A DNA stretch of 5,928 bases from an uncultured Eubacteriales bacterium (lineage in GTDB: Bacteria; Bacillota; Clostridia; Oscillospirales; Acutalibacteraceae). Position 1 is the first letter of the stretch, and each line of letters starts with the position of its first letter. This document shows, in pieces, positions 1 to 5,356 of the stretch. The stretch is from positions 1-5,928 of the forward strand of contig ONUD01000252.1 of the NCBI GenBank assembly GCA_900320925.1. The letters are read 5' to 3'. Position numbers and translations under genes: made by a program. A model generated the notes under the pieces. It saw only the letters and a program-made list of their open reading frames with translations, ran no database searches and was not told where the DNA came from.

Positions 1-1
1 A

Positions 2-1063
2 TCCTGTGCAGCGTTCTGGCTGGATACCTATCATTTTGACGGTATCAGAATGGATGCCATCAACAACGGCATTTACTGGATGGGTGACAAAAACAGAGGT
101 GTCAATGACCGTTCGGTGGACTTCTTCAAGAATATGAACCGCAAACTGAACGAGAACTTCCACAATATCGTGCTGATTGCAGAGGACTCCTCGGATTATC
201 CGGGTGTCACCAAACCCGTGGAAGAGGGCGGTCTGGGCTTTGACTACAAGTGGGATATGGGCTGGATGAACGATACCCTCAAGTATTTCAAGATTGACCC
301 TCTCTGGAGAAGGGGCAGTCACAACCAGATTAACTGGTCAATGGCCTACTTCTACTTTGAAAGATTTATCCTTCCGCTGTCACACGATGAAGTCGTACAC
401 GGCAAGGCAACCATCGTGCAGAAAATGTTCGGCGGTGACTATGAAAACAAATTTGCACAGGCTCGTACCCTGTATGCCTACATGATGACCCACCCCGGCA
501 AAAAACTCAACTTCATGGGCAATGAACTGGGAATGTTCCGTGAATGGGACGAAACAAGGGAAATGGACTGGTTCCTGCTGGACGAGTACCCCATGCACCA
601 GAAATTCCATCAGTATTTCCGTGACCTGTGCGGTCTGATTACCAAAAACCCCGCTTTCTATGAAAAAGACTATGATTCGGACGGCTTCATGTGGATTGAT
701 GCGGACAATGCCGATGAAAATATGTATGCCTATTATCGTATCTCCGACAAGCAGAAATATGCCATCGTGCTGAATATGTCCCCCGTCAGACGGGACAACT
801 ACCGTATCGGTATGCACTACCCCTGCACCATTACAGAGGTTCTCAACAGTGACAGTGAAGCCTACGGCGGAAGCGGTGCCGTGAATCCCAAACCAATCAA
901 GTCTGAACCCATCTGCCATAACCAGTGGTACCATTCGGCAGTCATTACCCTGCCGCCATTCGGTGCCGCCATCTTTGAGGTCAAGGAAGACCCCAGACCC
1001 GACCCCAAAGAAACAGAAACCACAAAAGAAAAAAAGCCCGCTAAAAAAAGTACCAAAAAATAA
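2..1063 (+). CDS. glgB: 1,4-alpha-glucan branching enzyme, C-terminal part (5' end outside window)
   Basis: Glycogen branching enzyme: it cuts alpha-1,4-glucan chains and re-attaches the piece through an alpha-1,6 bond in the cytoplasm. The frame is open from base 2, so the N-terminal CBM48 and early barrel are missing; 353 residues remain. All three GH13 catalytic acids are visible: the nucleophile Asp in FDGIRMDAI (Asp codon 53-55), the acid/base Glu in IAEDSSDYPGV, and the third Asp in LPLSHDEVVHGK. These correspond to E. coli GlgB D405, E458 and D526. An FMGNELG motif and the usual C-terminal beta domain follow. Two oddities: the loop after the nucleophile is about 10 residues shorter than in E. 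coli and reads GIYWMGDKNRGVNDRS, a variant I associate with Firmicutes GlgB paralogues; and the protein ends in a charged Pro/Lys-rich tail (KEKKPAKKSTKK) that is probably disordered. The internal Met at 50 is not the start. Function is secure; exact subfamily less so. Confidence 0.95.
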   Translation, partial: SCAAFWLDTYHFDGIRMDAINNGIYWMGDKNRGVNDRSVDFFKNMNRKLNENFHNIVLIAEDSSDYPGVTKPVEEGGLGFDYKWDMGWMNDTLKYFKIDPLWRRGSHNQINWSMAYFYFERFILPLSHDEVVHGKATIVQKMFGGDYENKFAQARTLYAYMMTHPGKKLNFMGNELGMFREWDETREMDWFLLDEYPMHQKFHQYFRDLCGLITKNPAFYEKDYDSDGFMWIDADNADENMYAYYRISDKQKYAIVLNMSPVRRDNYRIGMHYPCTITEVLNSDSEAYGGSGAVNPKPIKSEPICHNQWYHSAVITLPPFGAAIFEVKEDPRPDPKETETTKEKKPAKKSTKK

Positions 1064-1070
1064 CTATCTC

Positions 1071-1104
1071 AAAGCCTGTATCATTCGGTACAGGCTTTCG
1101 TGTA
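1071..1104 (+). terminator. Stem-loop terminator after glgB
   Basis: A perfect 10-base inverted repeat, AAAGCCTGTA at 1071-1080 and TACAGGCTTT at 1089-1098, flanks an 8-base loop. It begins 7 bases after the glgB stop. The T-run after the stem is short and broken (CTTTCGTGT), so it is a moderate intrinsic terminator. The AAAG at the left foot gives only a weak signal on the other strand. It probably separates glgB from the next gene, which starts only 22 bases past the stem. Confidence 0.75.
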
Positions 1105-1119
1105 TACGGGAGTGAGAAA

Positions 1120-2235
1120 ATGGAATCCGTCTGGAATCCGTGGCACGGCTGTAAAAGAATCAGTACAGGCTGCCGCAACTGCTATGTCTACCGCATGGAC
1201 GCCATGATTGGCAGGGACAGCCGTATTGTCGAAAAAACCAAGGCATTTGACTATCCGCTACACCAAAACCGCTTTGGCGAATACAAACTGCAACCCTCAG
1301 ACAGTCCTGTTTATGTCTGCCTGACCTCCGACTTTTTTATCGAGGAAGCTGACCCGTGGCGTGAGGAAATATGGGCAATGATGGCACAACGCTCTGATAT
1401 ATCTTTCAAAATCATTACCAAGCGTATCCACCGCATGGCACAATGCCTGCCTGCGGATTGGGGCGAGGGCTATGACAACGTGACGGTGATCTGCACCTGC
1501 GAAAATCAGCAAATGACTGACCAAAGAATCCCCCTTTTGCTGTCCCTTCCCCTGCGGCACCGTGAAATCATTCATGAACCCATGCTGGAGCCAATCGAAA
1601 TAGAATCCTACCTTGCAGGCGGCAGTATTGAAAGAGTGACCTGCGGGGGCGAATCGGGCAGTGAGGCACGGCTGTGTGACTATGACTGGATTCTCCACAC
1701 CAGAGCACAATGCCTGCGGTGGAACGTGTCGTTCTCCTTCCACCAGACGGGCGAGCATTTCTGCAAAAACGGCAAGACCTACCATATTCCCCGCAAATAC
1801 CACCACTCCCAAGCCCAAAAAGCCGGTATTGACTTTACCGCACTGACTCAGCTTCCTCCCGACTCCCCCTCCCTGCCCTGTTATGCGGACAGCCCTTTCA
1901 ACAGTATCCTCTTACAGCTTTCCAAAAATCCCTTTTACGGCAGTATTGCCCCTACCCAAAAAGACAGAGAATACTGCCGCCGCCATTCTCCCGGACAGCT
2001 TTTCCATGAAACAGAGGAAATTGTCCGCAAGACCCTTGCCAATACCGCCGCCAGCCATGTCCGCCAATGGGGACACCCTGCCTACACCGCTATGAACGGT
2101 ACAGCCTGCTGTTGTCGGAAGTGCCTGTACCGCTTCCACAACATTCCCATGAACCGCCGCCTGACTGACACGGAAATCCACTCTATCACGTCCCTTCTGA
2201 TGGAGTGGCTCAAAAGAAAAATGCAATTCCCCTAA
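1120..2235 (+). CDS. DUF5131 (Gp37/Gp68-like) three-Cys protein with C-terminal DUF4186-like domain
   Basis: Function unknown; 371 residues. Residues 1-240 fit the DUF5131 (phage Gp37/Gp68) family: WNPWHGC at the start, a Cys motif C11-x6-C18-x2-C21 followed by Tyr, the segment VCLTSDFF (66-73), ITKRIHR (99-105), and GGESGSEAR (176-184) followed by a Trp and then FHQTG. The three-Cys motif suggests a metal or Fe-S site like that of radical SAM proteins; that is inference. Residues about 260-368 resemble DUF4186: a conserved GHPAY (318-322), the cluster TACCCRKC (328-335) followed by FHNIP, and a helical LMEWL end. Both families normally stand alone as far as I know, so this looks like a fusion. 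It has 17 cysteines (4.6%). Start choice: ATG at 1120 follows GGGAGTG (1108-1114) by 5 bases and sits just before the conserved motif. There is no terminator before the T-box leader. Family calls are from memory of motifs. Confidence 0.85.
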   Translation: MESVWNPWHGCKRISTGCRNCYVYRMDAMIGRDSRIVEKTKAFDYPLHQNRFGEYKLQPSDSPVYVCLTSDFFIEEADPWREEIWAMMAQRSDISFKIITKRIHRMAQCLPADWGEGYDNVTVICTCENQQMTDQRIPLLLSLPLRHREIIHEPMLEPIEIESYLAGGSIERVTCGGESGSEARLCDYDWILHTRAQCLRWNVSFSFHQTGEHFCKNGKTYHIPRKYHHSQAQKAGIDFTALTQLPPDSPSLPCYADSPFNSILLQLSKNPFYGSIAPTQKDREYCRRHSPGQLFHETEEIVRKTLANTAASHVRQWGHPAYTAMNGTACCCRKCLYRFHNIPMNRRLTDTEIHSITSLLMEWLKRKMQFP

Positions 2236-2253
2236 AAAAATTTCAAAAAGCTA

Positions 2254-2282
2254 TTCACATCGCCTTGAAAATCGTGTATAAT
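2254..2282 (+). promoter_or_regulatory. Sigma-A-type promoter of the cysE-cysS-cdd unit
   Basis: A -35 box TTCACA (2254-2259, five of six to consensus) and a perfect -10 box TATAAT (2277-2282) are separated by 17 bases. Transcription would begin near 2289-2292, exactly where the basal strand of T-box Stem I starts. The agreement between predicted start and RNA structure supports the call. The promoter begins only 18 bases past the stop of the upstream gene. Confidence 0.85.
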
Positions 2283-2290
2283 AGTGTTGT

Positions 2291-2530
2291 AGAAGCCATG
2301 ATGAAGAGAAGTAACGGGAGCCTGCTTTCCACAGAGAGGTGCCGCATGGTGCAAGGTACTGTCAGCAGACCCGTGAAATGCACTTCGGAGCTTGCAGGGG
2401 GAATCAAGTATCTCTGCACGGCGGCCGCCGTTACCGGCATGAATGAGGGCAAATCCGATGATTTGCCGATAACGGGTGGAACCGTGCAGTCAAGACTGTA
2501 CCCCTATACTTTGTGGGGTGCGGTTTTTTT
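2291..2530 (+). promoter_or_regulatory. T-box riboswitch, cysteine-specific (UGC specifier)
   Basis: This leader senses the charging state of tRNA-Cys and controls readthrough into cysE-cysS-cdd. Stem I is nearly complete: basal AAGC (2293-2296) with GCTT (2390-2393); a kink-turn-like CATGAT/GGA; GAAG (2303-2306) with CTTC (2383-2386); a specifier loop with AGTA (2310-2313) opposite GAAATGCA; then ACGGG (2314-2318) with CCCGT (2370-2374). The specifier TGC is 2379-2381, the Cys codon, followed by the usual purine. The apical part carries AGAGAGG and GGTGCAAGG. A 14-base palindrome (2418-2431) and a 7-bp hairpin (2448-2467) fill the middle. The T-box bulge TGGAACC is 2477-2483. Antiterminator: GGG (2474-2476), bulge, GTGCAGT (2484-2490), loop CAAG, ACTGTAC (2495-2501), CCC (2502-2504). 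Its 3' strand is shared with the terminator, giving a mutually exclusive switch. The tRNA acceptor end would pair with the bulge. Pairings were traced by eye. Confidence 0.95.
2496..2530 (+). terminator. T-box regulated intrinsic terminator
   Basis: CTGTACCCC (2496-2504) pairs with GGGGTGCGG (2515-2523) as a 9-bp stem with two G-U pairs and a 10-base loop, followed by seven T (2524-2530). The left strand overlaps the antiterminator's 3' strand (2495-2504), so only one structure can form. It ends 72 bases before cysE. Because the upstream DUF5131 gene has no terminator of its own, this hairpin probably stops its transcripts too. Confidence 0.9.
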
Positions 2531-2590
2531 AATGCATAATTGTGCGTGAGGAAAGCCGAATTTGACCAACTATCCATTGTACATTGATTG

Positions 2591-2597
2591 AGAGGTG
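2591..2597 (+). promoter_or_regulatory. cysE: Ribosome binding site that sets the GTG start of cysE
   Basis: AGAGGTG lies 5 bases before GTG 2603. It decides against the upstream in-frame TTG at 2588, which would overlap the site. Confidence 0.75.
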
Positions 2598-2602
2598 ATT
2601 GT

Positions 2603-3247
2603 GTGTTTGGGAAGCTGAAAGAGGAACTGGATTCGATTATGGAGCGTGACCCTGCCGCCAGAAGCCGTTTTGAAGTGTACACGCTGTATTCGGGGTTCAA
2701 GGCGGTAAGGGCTTACCGCAAAGCCAACTGGTTCTATCGCCACAATATGAAGTATATTGCCAGATGGATTTCCCAGCGGGCAAGACACAAAACGGGTATT
2801 GAAATCCACCCCGGTGCTACGATTGGCAAAGGCTTGTTTATCGACCACGGTATGGGCGTTGTCATCGGAGAAACTGCCGAAATCGGTGACAACTGCACTA
2901 TCTACCAGAATGTCACCCTCGGCGGTACGGGCAAGGATCAAGGCAAGCGTCACCCGACACTTGGCAACAACGTACTTGTAGGAGCCGGTGCCAGAGTGCT
3001 GGGGCCGTTCAAGGTCGGAAATAATGCCCGTATAGCGGCAGGGGCAGTCGTACTGACGGAGGTGCCGGACAATGCTACGGCTGTGGGTGTCCCTGCCAGA
3101 ATCGTCCGTATCAACGGCGAAAAGCCGAAATGTATGGAGCTTGACCAGATTCATGTAACTGACCCCGTTGCCCAGAAGCTTTGCGAGCTGGAGGCAAAAA
3201 TCGACAGTCTGACAAAAAAACTGGAAGGAAAGGAAGACAAAAAATGA
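2603..3247 (+). CDS. cysE: Serine O-acetyltransferase
   Basis: Makes O-acetyl-L-serine from serine and acetyl-CoA, the first step of cysteine synthesis in the cytoplasm. At 214 residues it is the short Firmicutes type, lacking most of the N-terminal helical region of the 273-residue E. coli enzyme. The left-handed beta-helix of hexapeptide repeats spans about residues 66-155. The active-site histidines are H82 in IDHGMG (E. coli H158) and H117 in KRHPT (E. coli H193). The family signature VTLGGTGK (104-111) and VGVPARIV (161-168) are present. The C-terminal 20-25 residues look like a short coiled coil. Start: GTG at 2603 gives MFGKLKEEL, the expected family N-terminus, and follows AGAGGTG (2591-2597) by 5 bases. 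A TTG 15 bases earlier at 2588 would place this ribosome binding site inside the gene. It is first in the T-box operon, and its TGA overlaps the cysS ATG by 4 bases. Confidence 0.96.
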   Translation: MFGKLKEELDSIMERDPAARSRFEVYTLYSGFKAVRAYRKANWFYRHNMKYIARWISQRARHKTGIEIHPGATIGKGLFIDHGMGVVIGETAEIGDNCTIYQNVTLGGTGKDQGKRHPTLGNNVLVGAGARVLGPFKVGNNARIAAGAVVLTEVPDNATAVGVPARIVRINGEKPKCMELDQIHVTDPVAQKLCELEAKIDSLTKKLEGKEDKK

Positions 3248-4638
3248 AAATCTATAACACGATGACCAGACAAAAAGAGGAGTTGCAGACACTTACCCCG
3301 AACGAGGTAAAAATTTATGCCTGCGGCCCCACGGTCTATAATCTGATTCATATCGGCAATGCCAGACCCATCTGCGTCTTTGACACGTTTCGGAGGTATT
3401 TGGAGTACAGGGGCTGGAAAGTGACCTTTGTGCAGAACTTTACCGATATTGACGATAAAATTATCCGCCGTGCCAACGAAGAAAACAGTGATTATCTTAC
3501 CGTTTCGGAAAAGTATATCGCCGAATACAAAAAAGATGCCAAAGGTCTGAATGTCAGGGAAGCCAGCGTCCACCCCCGTGCCACGGAAAACGTGGAACAA
3601 ATTATTGCCATGGTCAAGACACTGGAAGAAAAAGGCTATGCCTATGCGACAGAGTACGGTGACGTGTACTTCCGCACCAACCGTTTTCAAGAATACGGCA
3701 AGCTCTCTCATCAGCCGCTGGAGGATCTGGAAGCAGGGGCAAGAATCCAGATTGGCGAAACCAAAGAAGATCCCATGGATTTTGCCCTGTGGAAAGGGGC
3801 AAAGCCCGGTGAACCGTCATGGGACTCCCCGTGGGGCAAGGGCAGACCCGGCTGGCATATTGAATGCTCCGCCATGGCAAAACGCTACCTTGGGGAAACC
3901 ATCGACATTCACTGCGGCGGACAGGATTTGGTATTCCCCCACCATGAAAATGAAATTGCCCAGAGTGAATGCTGCAACGGTGTGCCGTTTGCCCGTTACT
4001 GGATGCACAACGGCTATATCAATGTGGACAATAAGAAAATGTCCAAATCCCTCAATAATTTCTTTACCGTGCGGGACGTTGCCGAGCAGTACGGCTATGA
4101 ACCGATTCGCTATTTGATGCTTTCCTCGCATTACAGAAGCCCTATCAACTACTCTGTGGAAATCATTGAACAGTGCCAGTCCGCACTGGAACGGCTGTAT
4201 AACTGCCGTGATGACCTGCGGTTTCTGATGGAAAATTCCCCCTCGGGTGCCAAGGACGGCGAGCAGGCTATCAAAGAACAGCTTTTGACACACAAGGCGG
4301 ATTTCATTACGGCTATGGACGATGACTGCAACACGGCTGACGGCATTACCGCCCTGTTTGAACTGGCAAGGGACATCAATGCCCATATCAATGCCAAAAC
4401 TGCCCCCTCCAAAGAGTTATGCACTTTTGCCTTGGAACTGTATCAGGAGCTGGCAGATGTACTGGGACTGCTTTACACGGAAAAAGACCGTATCGGTGAC
4501 GATGTGCAGGCACTCATTGAACAGCGGAACACTGCCAGAAAAAACAAGGACTGGGCAGCCGCTGACCGTATCCGTGACGAGCTGAAAGCAAGGGGTATCA
4601 CCATCAAGGATACACCCAACGGGACGATTATTGTATGA
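3244..4638 (+). CDS. cysS: Cysteinyl-tRNA synthetase
   Basis: Class I aminoacyl-tRNA synthetase that charges tRNA-Cys with cysteine. The protein has 464 residues, close to E. coli CysS (461). The HIGH-type motif is HIGN (36-39) after YACGPTVYN; the KMSKS motif is exact at 265-269. The zinc ligands that exclude serine are all present and offset by one from E. coli: C27, C208 (in IECSAM), H233 and E237 (in FPHHENE). The C-terminal region about 340-464 is the helical DALR/anticodon-binding part, ending in a domain with AADRIRDELKARGI. Start: ATG 3244 overlaps the cysE stop (ATGA) and follows AAGGAAAGGAAG. An earlier in-frame ATG-less extension into cysE is not supported. The 4-base overlaps on both sides imply translational coupling with cysE and cdd. 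Regulation by the cysteine T-box fits its product. Confidence 0.97.
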   Translation: MKIYNTMTRQKEELQTLTPNEVKIYACGPTVYNLIHIGNARPICVFDTFRRYLEYRGWKVTFVQNFTDIDDKIIRRANEENSDYLTVSEKYIAEYKKDAKGLNVREASVHPRATENVEQIIAMVKTLEEKGYAYATEYGDVYFRTNRFQEYGKLSHQPLEDLEAGARIQIGETKEDPMDFALWKGAKPGEPSWDSPWGKGRPGWHIECSAMAKRYLGETIDIHCGGQDLVFPHHENEIAQSECCNGVPFARYWMHNGYINVDNKKMSKSLNNFFTVRDVAEQYGYEPIRYLMLSSHYRSPINYSVEIIEQCQSALERLYNCRDDLRFLMENSPSGAKDGEQAIKEQLLTHKADFITAMDDDCNTADGITALFELARDINAHINAKTAPSKELCTFALELYQELADVLGLLYTEKDRIGDDVQALIEQRNTARKNKDWAAADRIRDELKARGITIKDTPNGTIIV

Positions 4639-5012
4639 AAGAGCTGATTGAAAAGGCGATCTCCGCACGGGAGACCGCCTATGCACCCTATTCTCATTTC
4701 AAAGTGGGAGCCGCTCTCCTGACGGCAGACGGCCATATCTATACAGGCTGCAACATTGAAAACATCTCTTATCCCGTAGGGATTTGTGCCGAGCGTGTTG
4801 CCATGTCCCAAGCCGCCGCCAACGGGGAGAGAAAATTCATTGCCATGGCGATTGCCGGAGGAAAGGATTCCTACTGTTTTCCCTGTGGAATGTGCCGGCA
4901 GTTCATGGCAGAATTCTGTGATGAAAGCTTTGATGTGATACTCGTCAGAAGCCTTGACGACTATCAGTATCTTTCCTTCAAGGAACTGATGCCATATACC
5001 TTTTCGTTTTAG
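4635..5012 (+). CDS. cdd: Cytidine deaminase
   Basis: Deaminates cytidine and deoxycytidine to uridine and deoxyuridine in pyrimidine salvage; cytoplasmic. At 125 residues it is the short homotetrameric type. The zinc site is complete: C51-A-E53 with the proton-shuttling Glu, and P-C84-G-M-C87, two residues offset from B. subtilis Cdd C53, E55, C86 and C89. The substrate-binding segment YAPYSHFKVGAAL (17-29) and GCNIEN (38-43) are typical. The region after GCNIEN reads ISYPVGICAE, where most relatives have a small residue and GLTICAE, a mild deviation. The ATG overlaps the cysS stop by 4 bases (ATGA); its ribosome binding site would lie in the cysS end but no strong one is visible, so translation is probably coupled. 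In Bacillus the gene after cysS is mini-ribonuclease III, so this neighbour is unusual. Its stop overlaps the stop of the minus-strand small gene by 4 bases. Confidence 0.95.
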   Translation: MKELIEKAISARETAYAPYSHFKVGAALLTADGHIYTGCNIENISYPVGICAERVAMSQAAANGERKFIAMAIAGGKDSYCFPCGMCRQFMAEFCDESFDVILVRSLDDYQYLSFKELMPYTFSF

Positions 5013-5119
5013 TCCTCGTAGTACGTCTGGAACTTTTCACAGTTTTCAGGCTCGACAGGAGGATTGTCAGAGGGGTGCTGTGTTTCGGGTACAGGATTCT
5101 TTTTCTTGTTCTTGCTCAT
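5009..5119 (-). CDS. Small proline-rich hypothetical protein (36 residues)
   Basis: I do not recognise a family. The 36-residue product begins MSKNKKKNPVPE, with a lysine-rich head, a Pro/Glu-rich middle (PSDNPPVEPEN) and an acidic tyrosine end (TYYED). It has one Cys, no membrane segment and no signal peptide, and is probably disordered. The main support is a strong ribosome binding site, AAAGGTGG (minus strand, plus coordinates 5127-5134), 7 bases before the ATG whose first base is 5119. The frame stays open upstream to 5218, but the extension lacks a comparable site. Its TAA overlaps the cdd TAG by 4 bases (5009-5012), so the genes converge with no space for a terminator. No clear promoter was found upstream. 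It might be a short lineage-specific conserved gene; a chance frame is possible. Confidence 0.55.
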   Translation of the reverse strand: MSKNKKKNPVPETQHPSDNPPVEPENCEKFQTYYED

Positions 5120-5126
5120 ATCATAA

Positions 5127-5134
5127 CCACCTTT
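5127..5134 (-). promoter_or_regulatory. Ribosome binding site of the 36-residue gene
   Basis: On the minus strand AAAGGTGG is followed after 7 bases (TTATGAT) by ATG. It is the best Shine-Dalgarno in the region and fixes the start at 5119 rather than at the upstream ATG near 5218. Confidence 0.6.
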
Positions 5135-5250
5135 CGCTGATAGTATGGCTAAACACGAAACAAAATATGCATGATATGAGTGTGGAGAGTGGAGCTGTGT
5201 TTGTCCGATATTTGGCATTGCAAAGCGGGTACTCCATTGCCGCCACGTAC

Positions 5251-5288
5251 CCCTCTGTCAGCAAAGCTGACATCTCCCCTTTCAGGGG
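5251..5288. repeat. Two-hairpin palindromic element, probable dispersed intergenic repeat
   Basis: TGTCAGC (5256-5262) and GCTGACA (5266-5272) form a perfect 7-bp stem with loop AAA; 3 bases later CCCCT (5276-5280) and AGGGG (5284-5288) form a 5-bp stem with loop TTC. The pattern CCTCTGTCAGC, then GCTGACA, then a CCCC/GGGG hairpin resembles a short repeat I remember as common between genes in Ruminococcaceae genomes. Only one copy is in the window, so repetition is recalled and not shown here. There is no T-run after either stem, so it is not a plain intrinsic terminator. Confidence 0.5.
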
Positions 5289-5356
5289 CGACAAGATTCC
5301 ATACAAGCAGTCATCAAAAAATTGGCAATGAATTATCAAAGATTGGAGAGAAAAAG

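Larger units (their letters stand above)
5120..5356. other. Intergenic region between the small minus-strand gene and the methyltransferase gene
   Basis: No convincing gene is seen here. It should hold the promoters for two divergent genes (minus-strand small gene and plus-strand methyltransferase), yet no -35/-10 pair with good spacing was found on either strand. Positions 5251-5288 carry two adjacent hairpins, listed separately. A ribosome binding site GGAGAG (5345-5350) precedes ATG 5357 by 6 bases. Confidence 0.7.

Noticed and set aside
380..934. 184-residue minus-strand open frame opposite glgB
   Set aside because: Shadow of the branching enzyme frame; composition is that of a reversed coding strand, no recognisable motif.
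1121..1141. Direct repeat TGGAATCCGT at 1121-1130 and 1132-1141
   Set aside because: Encodes the conserved N-terminal WNPW region of the DUF5131 protein; probably coincidence of codons.
2265..2282. TTGAAA at 2265-2270 as the -35 box
   Set aside because: Only 6 bases separate it from TATAAT; TTCACA at 2254-2259 has the right 17-base spacing.
2205..2549. 114-residue plus-strand open frame between the DUF5131 gene and cysE
   Set aside because: It runs through the promoter and the whole T-box leader, whose RNA structure explains the sequence; no ribosome binding site or family signal.
2562..2590. Second promoter before cysE using TTGACC (2562-2567)
   Set aside because: No acceptable -10 box at 16-18 bases; the region is the leader after the T-box.
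2570..3292. 240-residue minus-strand open frame opposite cysE
   Set aside because: Antisense shadow of a well-supported cysE with catalytic motifs; no ribosome binding site seen.
3817..4386. 189-residue minus-strand open frame opposite cysS
   Set aside because: Lies entirely within cysS, whose zinc and KMSKS motifs are intact.
5078..5105. Terminator for cdd: CTGTG/TACAG stem followed by a T-rich run
   Set aside because: Only 5 bp with one G-U pair, 5 bases before the T-run, and it lies inside the small minus-strand gene; too weak to call.
5120..5218. N-terminal extension of the small minus-strand gene to 5218
   Set aside because: The extension has no ribosome binding site, while the ATG at 5119 has a strong one at correct spacing.
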